DNA of 42,022 nt from Candidatus Saccharimonadota bacterium (GTDB taxonomy: Bacteria; Patescibacteriota; Saccharimonadia; Saccharimonadales; UBA4665): assembly GCA_020427985.1 (NCBI GenBank), contig JAGQNR010000007.1, forward strand, positions 1 through 42,022, written 5' to 3'. Shown here one piece after another: positions 1-6,093 of the stretch (positions within the stretch are counted from its first letter, which is position 1; the number at the start of each line of letters is the position of its first letter). The notes under the pieces are model-generated. The model had not been told where the DNA came from. It searched no databases and saw only the letters and a program-made list of their open reading frames with translations. The translations under genes were made by a program, and so were the position numbers.

Positions 1-40
1 CAGCACGATAGAGCAAGTTATAACTACGATAAAACGAGAT

Positions 41-855
41 TTAACTGCGGCGCTCGTCTGATTCAGCGGCGAAGTCAAGAGGTGGTAGCTTGATTGAACC
101 GTCGAGCAACCCTTTTAAGTATGGTTTGAAGCGCACTGGAACGTCATTATCTCGTTGTTCTTCGGGAACTTCTACAGGCGTCCAAGCACATCCATTACTT
201 TTTCTCCCAAATATGCAAAATCTTCCTCAATAGCTTGCCAGACGTTATTAAATATCATTCGTGCATCAACTGGATTGTCTGGGTCATGTTTTTCATTTCG
301 CCTATCACCGCTATGCAAAGCATTACGACGTGTTGCCAGCATATTCTGCCATAGCTTCCGATCGCTTCTTGTGACTTCAACAAACTCAGCGGCATTTGGA
401 TGTTCTGCTACAAACTTCTTCGCGCCTTTCTAGAAATACTTGTCGTTTTGAAATATGAATCCAATGTCAAAGCCCAACTCTTTCATAAATAACTAGAATC
501 TATCCTTATACGCCCACCAAATTAAATTTTAAAACGCTACATATTCAGCATGCTGGTCAAAGGTTGGCAACTTATGAAAGTTCCTGTCTTCAATGCGACC
601 CAGATGAACGCGGGCGATGTCGAGCTGTTCCACGACTCTGTCAAAGCGAAAATCTATTTCGTCATTATTTGGTAGCTGTATGAACTTTAGAATCTCTTTT
701 GTTTGAATCCATACACGTGACACAAACAGTTCTTCAGTCCCAAAATTGGCTGCTAACTTGAGCGTGAAGTCAGGCGGTAAATTGCCAGTATACATCTTGC
801 CTTTCGGGCCGCTTTGCTTCTTGCGCTTTGACCTATTTCAGCGTTTCTTGGACAT
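41..855 (-). pseudogene. Decayed gene with four in-frame stops and one frameshift
   Basis: Read from the ATG at 855, one frame gives a coherent protein interrupted by TGA (after MSKKR), TAA (529-531), TAG near 492 and TAG at 430-432. All four are one C-to-T transition from CGA, CAA, CAG and CAG, so the ancestral residues were probably Arg and three Gln. Near 165 the reading shifts by one base, and the last 40 or so codons continue in the next frame to TAA at 41-43. The N terminus is Lys/Arg-rich. The second half holds RRNALH, which fits the Rx4H pattern of HEPN-type RNases, but that assignment is weak. No function is claimed. The 88-codon open piece at 529-795 may still be translated. The mix of TGA, TAA and TAG argues against codon reassignment. 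Confidence 0.65.
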
Positions 856-899
856 GGCTATAGCCTGCCTATGATAACTGTTGTCTAATAATACTTATT

Positions 900-1850
900 T
901 TAGGACAACTGATGGAAATAGTTGCGCTCTAAGCTCTCTGAACGTACAAAAGCATCTTCTATCCGCTTCGACACAAAGAAATCTATGCTGATGCCAGATT
1001 CAAGGTTGGTGTAAATACAGCCCTCCACTTGTCGATCGGAGCCAGCGACATGTACTAATTTTGGCACCTTTTCGAGTGCACCATAACAAGCCTCGGCCAC
1101 ACTCTCGAACTCTGCCTCGACCTCTGCGCTATCTCGATCGCTTATAGCGATAATGTCCAAGTCGCTATACATGCCTGGCCTAATAGCTACGCTTGGTCCG
1201 CTTAGACCGTTGCCGCTACCAGTCAAAAAGTAGTGTATGTTGTTTTTGAAGCCAGCTAGGCGGAGGTGAGCGACAAACATGCAGTCTTCCATAGACAAGT
1301 ATGTATTGCGCATGGCCTCGCTATAAATCTCCATTACGGTTTGGCCTTCAAATACTGACGCTGGTTTTGGGCTATACGCAGTTTGGTGCCTTGATTCAGG
1401 AATGAAGCGACAAACATCGGTTCTATTGGGCGGCAAGATAACGATAGGTGAGCCAGGTAGCAGACGTGGCGCAATCGCGTCATAGGCCGCTCCTGATGGC
1501 AAAACGTGCTTTTCTTTCATGCTCCCTTCGCCAGTAACCAAGATGCCGTAAAGGTCGGCTCCTTCGGGCACTTTAGCCAACGCCATCATAAAAGGGTCTT
1601 CAATGTCGATTGGGCTACGTTCGATCACATGTCCGCCGTAGCCTTTATTTTCTCCCGCTAAGATGCAAGCAATGCGACGACCGCTGAAAGAGGCCTGTGC
1701 TAAGGCCAGCTCACCAAGTAGGTCAGCTTTAACGGGATCGAGCCGTTCGGGGATAGGATTGAGCGGAAAAGCGTCAATTACGACTACATCTTCGGGCATT
1801 ACCCTCGGGACCCGAAACATGTCAATTCCATCAACTATCATCTCGCCCAT
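900..1850 (-). CDS. Nucleotidyltransferase-like protein, unknown substrate
   Basis: This is a 316-aa protein. Residues 209-232 contain a GSG loop followed by SDLDI, and residues 287-293 contain ISIDFF. Together these resemble the G-S ... DxD ... D metal-binding layout of polymerase-beta-type nucleotidyltransferases, although the spacing between GS and DLD (about 17 residues) is longer than the usual 9-13. The first 200 residues match no family I recognise. The start follows the regulator's stop codon by 2 nt, and a GAGGA ribosome-binding site lies inside the end of that gene, so the two are probably cotranscribed and coupled. The substrate is unknown. The neighbouring deoxyribosyltransferase-like gene makes a nucleotide or nucleoside plausible. 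The domain call is tentative. Confidence 0.5.
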   Translation of the reverse strand: MGEMIVDGIDMFRVPRVMPEDVVVIDAFPLNPIPERLDPVKADLLGELALAQASFSGRRIACILAGENKGYGGHVIERSPIDIEDPFMMALAKVPEGADLYGILVTGEGSMKEKHVLPSGAAYDAIAPRLLPGSPIVILPPNRTDVCRFIPESRHQTAYSPKPASVFEGQTVMEIYSEAMRNTYLSMEDCMFVAHLRLAGFKNNIHYFLTGSGNGLSGPSVAIRPGMYSDLDIIAISDRDSAEVEAEFESVAEACYGALEKVPKLVHVAGSDRQVEGCIYTNLESGISIDFFVSKRIEDAFVRSESLERNYFHQLS

Positions 1851-1852
1851 TA

Positions 1853-2563
1853 CTAATAGTCCTCTAGGTTGTAGGTTAGGTCTTGAGATGTAAAGAACTC
1901 ACCATTAACTAAGTTCTCGATAATAGCCAGAGTGGTCGCGAAAACCTTATCCTGCTGACGGATTTCCGCGAGTGTGAGCCAGCTATTTGTGCCGCCGTCG
2001 TAATCATTTGTTAGATCACCTGAAATCTCAGTTGCTTTAAGAACGACGAATAATTTGTCTTCAAGTAAACTTTCTTCATTAGCGTCATAGTCACGAACTC
2101 GACGAAAACTATGCACCTCAAATTTAGCGTCTAAACCAGTCTGACGTTTCAGCTGCCGTTGTGCAGTTGCTTCAAACGATTCACCCCACTCAGCGCGACC
2201 ATGAATCTCGCTCCAATAACTATAAAAAGGATTACGTTGTCGCCTTTGTAATAAGTATGTGGTTTCGCCTTCACCATTCTGTCGAGCAACAATCATAAGT
2301 ATTGAAAGTTTTGGTTGCTTTTCGACCGCTCTTTGTTTCTCATTTAGGTTGTTGGCGTATTCCTTGCCCAAAGCCGTAAGCTGGTATTCACCTTTCTCCA
2401 ACTTGACTACATAACCTAATTTTACGAGCTTTCTGAGATGAAACTTAAAAGTATCACTCGTGTGGCTTGTTGGGTGCATCAAAGCATTAAATCGCTCCGC
2501 TTTCGTATACCGAAGCGAATGCAAAATAGATGCTTGTGTCTTGTGTAATTGAGGATTGTTCAT
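1853..2563 (-). CDS. Winged-helix regulator fused to a degenerate Nudix domain
   Basis: This 236-aa protein has an N-terminal winged-helix DNA-binding domain (about residues 5-75) and a Nudix fold (about 85-225). The Nudix box begins at G122. Against the consensus GX5EX7REUXEEXGU, G122, E128, R136, G143 and L144 are kept, but the REUXEE core reads RQLKRQ, so all three catalytic glutamates are lost. It therefore probably binds rather than hydrolyses a nucleotide, as in Nudix-type repressors such as NrtR (where the order of domains is reversed). The start at 2563 has AAGG 8 nt upstream; a longer frame to 2614 runs back through the promoter. A palindrome lies in the divergent intergenic region and suggests autoregulation. 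Confidence 0.7.
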   Translation of the reverse strand: MNNPQLHKTQASILHSLRYTKAERFNALMHPTSHTSDTFKFHLRKLVKLGYVVKLEKGEYQLTALGKEYANNLNEKQRAVEKQPKLSILMIVARQNGEGETTYLLQRRQRNPFYSYWSEIHGRAEWGESFEATAQRQLKRQTGLDAKFEVHSFRRVRDYDANEESLLEDKLFVVLKATEISGDLTNDYDGGTNSWLTLAEIRQQDKVFATTLAIIENLVNGEFFTSQDLTYNLEDY

Positions 2564-2584
2564 AGCCGACCTTATTTTGTACAA

Positions 2585-2614
2585 ATTATATAACAAAAAC
2601 CTACAAAAAGCCAA
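2585..2614 (-). promoter_or_regulatory. Promoter of the wHTH-Nudix regulator
   Basis: Reading on the minus strand, TTGGCT (2614-2609) is followed after 18 nt by TATAAT (2590-2585). The start codon at 2563 lies 21 nt beyond the -10, leaving room for a leader with the AAGG ribosome-binding site. Confidence 0.55.
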
Positions 2615-2618
2615 CTTT

Positions 2619-2638
2619 TAGGGTACTAATCTACCCTA
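2619..2638. promoter_or_regulatory. Palindromic candidate operator between divergent genes
   Basis: TAGGGTA and TACCCTA are perfect 7-bp inverted arms separated by 6 nt. The site sits 4 nt upstream of the regulator's -35 hexamer and about 80 nt before the divergent deoxyribosyltransferase-like gene, the expected place for an autoregulated divergent operator. Binding by the wHTH-Nudix protein is inference. Confidence 0.45.
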
Positions 2639-2719
2639 GATTGCCACCTCATTTATTTGTTAAGTTACTTCAGCAGATAGGTGGGCAATGCGTTAATAAC
2701 TAATTTCGGGAGAAACCCT

Positions 2720-3157
2720 ATGGCTGGTAATGCAGAAAAAAAGAAATTGTATGTTGGTTGTGGTTTAACACTTGCACCACAGGAATTCAAAGATCGAGTA
2801 GAAGAACTCAAAACTGAACTGGGGCGTGACTGGCATGTGTTGGATTTCCTGGGCTTAGTTGCTGGTACGGCTACTGATGTCTACCAGCGCGACATTGTCG
2901 AAAATGTTGGCAGCTGTGACGCATTCGTTGCTATCGCTGACGAACCGAGTATTGGCTTAGGCTATGAGCTTGCGATAGCAGTAGAACAGCATCGGAAACC
3001 TGTGCTTGCAACCGCTCATGTAAGCTCAAAGGTTACTCGAATGCTGCTTGGTGCTGCCGAAGTCCACCCGAATATGGAATTTGTTCCTTACGAAGACATG
3101 GTTGCAGATGTTCCAGGAATCGTGAGAGTTCAGTTTGCGCATGTATTAGAGGCTTAG
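2720..3157 (+). CDS. Nucleoside 2-deoxyribosyltransferase-like protein
   Basis: The 145-aa protein has the size and layout of the nucleoside 2-deoxyribosyltransferase / nucleotide hydrolase superfamily: an opening strand KLYVGCGL, a central YQRDIVENVGSCDAFVAI region, and then a Gly-rich turn leading into GYELAIAVE with a candidate catalytic Glu. Family members exchange or hydrolyse the N-glycosidic bond of (deoxy)nucleosides or nucleotides. I chose the start at 2720 because CGGGAGA lies 6 nt upstream; an in-frame ATG at 2681 has no such site. The gene is divergent from the Nudix-domain regulator, so its substrate or product may be related to that regulator's ligand (inference). Which reaction it performs cannot be read from the sequence. 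Confidence 0.6.
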   Translation: MAGNAEKKKLYVGCGLTLAPQEFKDRVEELKTELGRDWHVLDFLGLVAGTATDVYQRDIVENVGSCDAFVAIADEPSIGLGYELAIAVEQHRKPVLATAHVSSKVTRMLLGAAEVHPNMEFVPYEDMVADVPGIVRVQFAHVLEA

Positions 3158-3249
3158 GTATGGAATATAACAAAAGCTTATGTAAGCCGGTCTGGCTTCT
3201 TTCTTGTAATTAATGAAATTACCTAAGATCCTGTTTCATACTGTACGAG

Positions 3250-3429
3250 TTAGTTCACTTCCATTCGGTCACTGACAATAAAACGACCTGTATACAACCG
3301 CTTTAAGACTCCCGGTCCATCTTTTTGATAAAACGTTATATGAGCATTACAGCCTTCACAGGTAATATCCAGGACCCGTGAGCGGCCACCGCGCGACTTT
3401 TGATACCTATCAGTCTTAAACATATACAT
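3250..3429 (-). CDS. Small 59-aa CxxC protein
   Basis: This short ORF encodes a basic protein beginning MYMFKTDRYQKSRGGRSR, then CEGC (one CxxC pair), then a KDGPGVLKRLYTGR segment. The Lys/Arg-rich start and the single CxxC suggest a small metal- or nucleic-acid-binding protein. I have the impression that similar short proteins are common in Patescibacteria, but I cannot verify this here. The start is supported by TATAGT at 3441-3436 placed exactly 6 nt before the ATG, the leaderless spacing seen at other genes in this window. A hairpin lies just upstream of that hexamer. The function is unknown. Confidence 0.6.
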   Translation of the reverse strand: MYMFKTDRYQKSRGGRSRVLDITCEGCNAHITFYQKDGPGVLKRLYTGRFIVSDRMEVN

Positions 3430-3519
3430 ATTCTAACTATAGCAAAATCCAGGAGCGTGAATGCTTACTGGATTCTCTGTAAAAAATATGGTTTTGGCTC
3501 ACCTTATAGGTCATGGACT
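3430..3519 (-). promoter_or_regulatory. Intergenic module A: conserved block, hairpin, -10
   Basis: On the minus strand this 90-nt gap contains GGTGAGCCA, a TCCAG...CTGGA stem followed by TTTTG, TATAGT, 6 nt and the start codon. The order and spacing closely match the gap upstream of the kinase gene at 4026: about 65 nt from GAGCC to ATG in both, with TCCAGTAAG and ACGCT in register. The 26 nt at 3494-3519 also match 4373-4398 at about 20 positions. Confidence 0.5.
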
Positions 3520-4026
3520 TAGAACTAGCAGCATCTGATTGACAACCTCATCAATCGACTTGTTGGCATTAATTTCATACTCATTCTCTATATCTTGTAA
3601 TGGATTGTTAACAATCCATTCTAATAAAGCCTCTTCATTAATGGTAGGATTGAAGTCTTTTTTTCTATCTTCTGCAACAACGCGCAATTTAAGATTGTCT
3701 TCACTCACTGCTAGTCTAAATACAAATACATCAGCTCCTAACGTTTTTGCAGCGGCTAGATACGGCTTTATTGATTCTGAGGAGCTGAATCCCCTTGCGA
3801 CAATAACATTTTTATTCTCCTCAATAATTTTCTTCGCCATAGCTAATTCTAAATTATGAATTTCTGAGTAAATACCTCGATCATCACCTACCATACCAGC
3901 TAAAAAAGTCAGAATTGCGTTATGGTCAATAAATATACTGCCAGTTCTTTTAGATAGCAGTTTAGCTGCGGTTGTTTTGCCACTACCAGGATATCCGCGG
4001 ATAATAATCATTTTGCAATTATTCAT
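3511..4026 (-). CDS. P-loop kinase-like protein (AAA_33 type)
   Basis: This 171-aa protein opens with MIIIRGYPGSGKTTAA, a Walker A motif near residues 10-18. It is followed by a short zeta-toxin/polynucleotide-kinase-like fold with IFIDHNA (candidate acidic base) and a later basic LRVVAEDRKK stretch that could form the lid. Such small P-loop kinases phosphorylate nucleosides, nucleic-acid ends, sugars or antibiotics; the substrate cannot be told. I chose the start at 4026 because TATAGT (4038-4033) lies exactly 6 nt upstream; the longer frame to 4101 would include the promoter. It is monocistronic and lies between two related intergenic modules. Confidence 0.65.
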   Translation of the reverse strand: MNNCKMIIIRGYPGSGKTTAAKLLSKRTGSIFIDHNAILTFLAGMVGDDRGIYSEIHNLELAMAKKIIEENKNVIVARGFSSSESIKPYLAAAKTLGADVFVFRLAVSEDNLKLRVVAEDRKKDFNPTINEEALLEWIVNNPLQDIENEYEINANKSIDEVVNQMLLVLSP

Positions 4027-4118
4027 ATCTTTACTATAACAAAAAGCCCAGCGTCTATACTTACTGGACTTCTTGTCACATATATACTCATGGCTCACCA
4101 CAATAGAGGAAGTTATAA
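4027..4118 (-). promoter_or_regulatory. Intergenic module C: conserved block, hairpin, -10
   Basis: On the minus strand this holds GTTATA-like sequence, GGTGAGCCA, an AAGTCCAG...CTGGGCTT stem followed by TTTTG, TATAGT, 6 nt and the kinase ATG. It parallels the gap upstream of 3429. The portion at 4103-4118 matches the first bases of the window (9-24) at 15 of 16 positions, and both lie about 17-50 nt downstream of a minus-strand stop codon. Confidence 0.5.
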
Positions 4119-4130
4119 TCGTAATTAAGC

Positions 4131-4155
4131 TAATTTTAGCTGATAGCTAAAATTA
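4131..4155 (-). terminator. Hairpin overlapping the stop of the 60-aa ORF
   Basis: An 11-bp perfect inverted repeat (TAATTTTAGCT / AGCTAAAATTA) with a 3-nt loop overlaps the TAA of the 60-aa ORF. No U-run follows, but the stem and flank are AT-rich. It could act as a terminator or a 3' stabiliser. Confidence 0.45.
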
Positions 4156-4335
4156 CTCAGCTTTGGTTTCAGTAGTTTCTGGGAATGCTCGGCGAACTTC
4201 CATTTCGAAAGCCAAACGAGTAATGTCTGCTGCCGCTTGCTCTTGAAGCTCATTGCCAGGCTGTACACTTTTAGTCGCTTCCATTGCTGCCGCCACGTGC
4301 GGAAATTGGTCTTCAAATGATGCTGATTTTGTCAT
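4153..4335 (-). CDS. Small hypothetical acidic protein, 60 aa
   Basis: The 60-aa ORF (MTKSASFEDQ..., ending TTETKAE) has a protein-like, acidic, helix-forming composition, but I recognise no family. TATTTT (4347-4342) lies exactly 6 nt before the ATG, and a perfect 10-bp dyad overlaps that hexamer, so the gene has plausible signals and possibly an operator. Downstream is a hairpin, then the kinase gene in the same direction. A second same-strand frame in the region (4125-4316) is judged a shadow because it lacks these signals. Confidence 0.5.
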   Translation of the reverse strand: MTKSASFEDQFPHVAAAMEATKSVQPGNELQEQAAADITRLAFEMEVRRAFPETTETKAE

Positions 4336-4342
4336 ACAACAA

Positions 4343-4364
4343 AAATACCACTAAAGTGGTATTT
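4343..4364. promoter_or_regulatory. Perfect dyad over the -10 of the 60-aa ORF
   Basis: AAATACCACT and AGTGGTATTT form a 10-bp perfect inverted repeat with a 2-nt centre. On the minus strand it runs into TTTTTG, so it could work as an intrinsic terminator of upstream transcription. Equally it could be an operator, because it overlaps the hexamer 6 nt before the ATG at 4335. Confidence 0.5.
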
Positions 4365-4423
4365 AGTCAAACTTGGCTCCCCCTCTCGGTCACGGACTCC
4401 ATAACATGGGTAAAGTGGGACAA

Positions 4424-4460
4424 ATGGGACACTATAGGCGTATGCTCCAAAGTGTCTCAT
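4424..4460 (+). promoter_or_regulatory. Hairpin upstream of a 24-codon ORF
   Basis: ATGGGACACT and AGTGTCTCAT pair at 9 of 10 positions around a 17-nt loop. A GGGACA direct repeat overlaps the left arm. The hairpin lies 25 nt before the short ORF at 4485 and may regulate it, but no function is known. Confidence 0.3.
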
Positions 4461-4484
4461 TTAGATGAACGAGAGGAGTTAAAT

Positions 4485-4559
4485 ATGACGAATGTAGATC
4501 GGAAAATAGAACAAAACCCGCACTTGATGGTGTATAATTACTCTCAATATAAACTTTAG
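4485..4559 (+). CDS. Possible 24-aa leader peptide
   Basis: AGAGGAG sits 7 nt before an ATG that opens 24 codons ending in TAG, 10 nt before the start of the membrane-anchored protein at 4570. The strong ribosome-binding site and position suggest a leader or coupling ORF. The peptide has no codon run typical of attenuation, and a TATAAT inside it (4533-4538) may be the real promoter of the next gene, in which case this ORF could be spurious. Confidence 0.3.
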   Translation: MTNVDRKIEQNPHLMVYNYSQYKL

Positions 4560-4569
4560 CGAGGTTCTT

Positions 4570-5163
4570 ATGAATAAAAAAGTAGTTATTTCTATAGTTG
4601 GTATCATCCTTCTAGTTGTTGCCGGTGGCTATATGCTGACGAAGAAGGACAGTAACAAATCAACCGCAACAGATGTATCGAAAACATCCACGACAATCGA
4701 GCAAAAGGACGCAGAAGATCTAGGGCTTTGCAACATAGTAGATATCTCCACAATTAAATCAGCTCTAGGCGCCGCAGCAGAAAAGCTTACCGGTCCAAAC
4801 AACACCGGCGTGACTAGCCTAGGTGGCGGTGATAAAGGTCAAACTTGTGTATATCCATTTAAAGAAGGTGGAAACCAATCTGACAGCTTTTACACAGATT
4901 TAGCAGATTACAGTAAAGAATCTTTTGATAAAGTCGCTGATATTACAGCAAATAGCGGTACAGATATTAGCGGTATTGGTGATAGAGCTAAATTCACTTC
5001 TAGCGAACCTCTTACTGGCGGTGTTGAATTCACTATCACAGCCGTAAAAGACACAAAGGTTTACTTGTTTGTGATTAGTCAACCAAAAGATGCTACAACA
5101 TTTGATGCGAGCAGTGCTCAAACAGCGTTAACCAAAATCGCTCAAGCGGCCAAACTAAACTAG
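4570..5163 (+). CDS. Membrane-anchored extracytoplasmic protein, DUF3558-like
   Basis: The 197-aa protein has one N-terminal membrane helix (about residues 5-23) after a short basic start. A Ser/Thr-rich linker and a globular domain from about residue 48 would then lie outside the cell. C54 (LGLCNIVD) and C93 (QTCVYPF) bracket a Gly-rich segment, the pattern of DUF3558-type actinobacterial lipoproteins, where the two cysteines probably form a disulfide. There is no lipobox, so the helix itself is the anchor. GAGG lies 5 nt before the ATG, and a strong terminator follows, making this a single-gene unit, or one preceded by a 24-codon leader. The function is unknown. Confidence 0.6.
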   Translation: MNKKVVISIVGIILLVVAGGYMLTKKDSNKSTATDVSKTSTTIEQKDAEDLGLCNIVDISTIKSALGAAAEKLTGPNNTGVTSLGGGDKGQTCVYPFKEGGNQSDSFYTDLADYSKESFDKVADITANSGTDISGIGDRAKFTSSEPLTGGVEFTITAVKDTKVYLFVISQPKDATTFDASSAQTALTKIAQAAKLN

Positions 5164-5181
5164 ATACGCCACATTATTCTA

Positions 5182-5211
5182 AAAACAGCCAGTTTAACCG
5201 CTGGCTGTTTT
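5182..5211 (+). terminator. Intrinsic terminator after the DUF3558-like gene
   Basis: An 11-bp perfect stem AAAACAGCCAG / CTGGCTGTTTT with an 8-nt loop, ending in a short U-run, lies 18 nt after the stop codon. Confidence 0.8.
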
Positions 5212-5231
5212 AGATCTTAGTAACAAATATG

Positions 5232-5260
5232 TTGACATCAATCTCACGAACCTGTACTAT
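5232..5260 (+). promoter_or_regulatory. arsR promoter
   Basis: TTGACA (5232-5237) is followed after exactly 17 nt by TACTAT (5255-5260). The -10 lies inside the left arm of the palindromic operator, so repressor binding would block RNA polymerase directly. Confidence 0.75.
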
Positions 5261-5283
5261 ATGAATATGAATTCATATAGTAC
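5254..5283. promoter_or_regulatory. ArsR/SmtB-type palindromic operator
   Basis: Perfect 13-bp arms GTACTATATGAAT and ATTCATATAGTAC surround 4 nt. The ATATGAA...TTCATAT core resembles known ArsR/SmtB operators. It overlaps the -10 hexamer and the first codons of the repressor gene, implying tight autoregulation. Confidence 0.75.
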
Positions 5284-5626
5284 ACATACACCCACCACAT
5301 CTATCGACAATCTAAGTGCTTTATTAAAGTTGCTGGCCGACCCCACTAGGTTAAAGATATTACTGACGCTACACAAAAACGAACACTGTGTAAGTGATTG
5401 CATGTGTCACCTGCCCGGCGTATCACAAAGCCTACTTTCGCATCACCTAGCAGATTTACGCAAAGCCGGACTTGTCGAGGCCAACAAACAAGGCCTAAAG
5501 GTATATTATTCGCTTTCTAACCGCGGGCAAGAAATCTTGTCTGCATTAACTAACTTAAACAAAGGAGAAGAATCCATGAGTACATGTTCATGCCAAAAAT
5601 GCGTTTGCCAAAATTGTGCTTGCTAA
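5267..5626 (+). CDS. ArsR/SmtB-family metal-sensing repressor with Cys-rich tail
   Basis: This 119-aa winged-helix repressor contains LADPTRLKIL (residues 24-33), the recognition helix SQSLLSHHLADL, and a wing ending QGLKVYYSL. Where metal sensors carry ELCVCDL, it has EHCVSDCMC (C41, C45, C47), suggesting thiol-based metal or arsenic sensing. The last 16 residues add six cysteines (C107, C109, C112, C114, C117, C119) in metallothionein-like CxC/CxxC spacing. The start at 5267 is exactly 6 nt after the -10, so the mRNA is probably leaderless and begins inside its own operator; an ATG at 5261 touches the -10. No efflux or reductase gene lies alongside. A terminator follows. Confidence 0.85.
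   Translation: MNSYSTHTPTTSIDNLSALLKLLADPTRLKILLTLHKNEHCVSDCMCHLPGVSQSLLSHHLADLRKAGLVEANKQGLKVYYSLSNRGQEILSALTNLNKGEESMSTCSCQKCVCQNCAC
5576..5626 (+). CDS. Possible internal-start 16-aa Cys-rich peptide
   Basis: Inside arsR, AAAGGAG (5561-5567) lies 8 nt before an in-frame ATG that would give MSTCSCQKCVCQNCAC, a peptide with six cysteines in 16 residues. The site is as good as any ribosome-binding site in the window, although it also encodes residues of the repressor. Either the repressor simply has a Cys-rich tail, or the same message also makes a free metal-binding peptide. The second reading is speculative. Confidence 0.35.
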   Translation: MSTCSCQKCVCQNCAC

Positions 5627-5642
5627 GCCCAGTCCAAAATAG

Positions 5643-5677
5643 ATAAACGAGCCCTACATCGAGCTCGTTTATTTTTT
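5643..5677 (+). terminator. Intrinsic terminator after arsR
   Basis: The 10-bp stem ATAAACGAGC / GCTCGTTTAT with a 10-nt loop runs into TTTTTT, 17 nt after the arsR stop codon. Confidence 0.85.
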
Positions 5678-5731
5678 ATTGACGCGCATAGCCTTCACCA
5701 ACAAACCTGTCATGTAAAATTCTCACAAATT

Positions 5732-5806
5732 TGGCTCCGGGGACTGGATTCGAACCAGCGACCTAGTGGTTAACAGCCACCCGCTCTACCGCTGAGCTAC
5801 CCCGGA
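5732..5806 (-). tRNA. tRNA-Asn (GTT)
   Basis: The minus strand folds as a full cloverleaf: acceptor TCCGGGG / CCCCGGA, D-arm GCTC...GAGC, anticodon loop CTGTTAA (GTT, Asn), T-loop TTCGAAT and discriminator G. The 3' CCA is encoded in the DNA (complement of 5732-5734). Without CCA the gene ends at 5735. Confidence 0.95.
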
Positions 5807-6056
5807 ATAACATGTTTCAAGACAAACCTACGGTTTTTCTCGACGCGCCGGCAAAAAGTTGTGACTTTTTTGTCGAGCTGCTCTTTTCCCTGTAAAACAA
5901 GAAAAATATGGTGCTCTTGGTGCCCTTCCCGTTTGCGCCTTGTATAAAGACACAATAACCAGGGAACGACATCAAGAGCTATATAGATATAACGTACTTA
6001 CTCCTCGCTAGGAATACAGCTAGTATAATACCGTTTCGTTTCGTATCTGTAAACTA
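5807..6056. other. Gene-free stretch upstream of tRNA-Asn
   Basis: I see no coding region here. CTCGAC (5839-5844) with GTCGAG (5872-5877) and, inside, AAAAAGT (5853-5859) with ACTTTTT (5864-5870) form a two-part hairpin about 33 nt from the 5' end of the tRNA. It may be part of the tRNA leader or a terminator of something upstream. Confidence 0.4.
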
Positions 6057-6084
6057 TTGACAAATATATAAAAAGTAGTATAAT
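6057..6084 (+). promoter_or_regulatory. Promoter of a small hypothetical gene
   Basis: TTGACA (6057-6062), 16 nt, TATAAT (6079-6084): both hexamers are perfect consensus. A TTG start codon lies 9 nt beyond the -10, and an in-frame ATG follows at 6133. Confidence 0.7.
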
Positions 6085-6093
6085 AAAAACGTT

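Noticed and set aside
155-433. Plus-strand open frame of 92 codons
   Set aside because: It is antisense to the decayed minus-strand gene, has Ser/Phe/Arg-rich composition typical of a shadow frame, and no start signals.
41-855. Stop-codon reassignment (as in Gracilibacteria/SR1) to explain the interrupted gene
   Set aside because: TGA, TAA and TAG all occur inside it and all three end intact genes elsewhere in the window.
3430-4118. Classical integron attC sites in the mini-gene array
   Set aside because: TATAAC/GTTATA-like ends occur near some gaps, but the RYYYAAC and GTTRRRY core sites are not met and no integrase is in the window; kept only as a cassette-like repeat.
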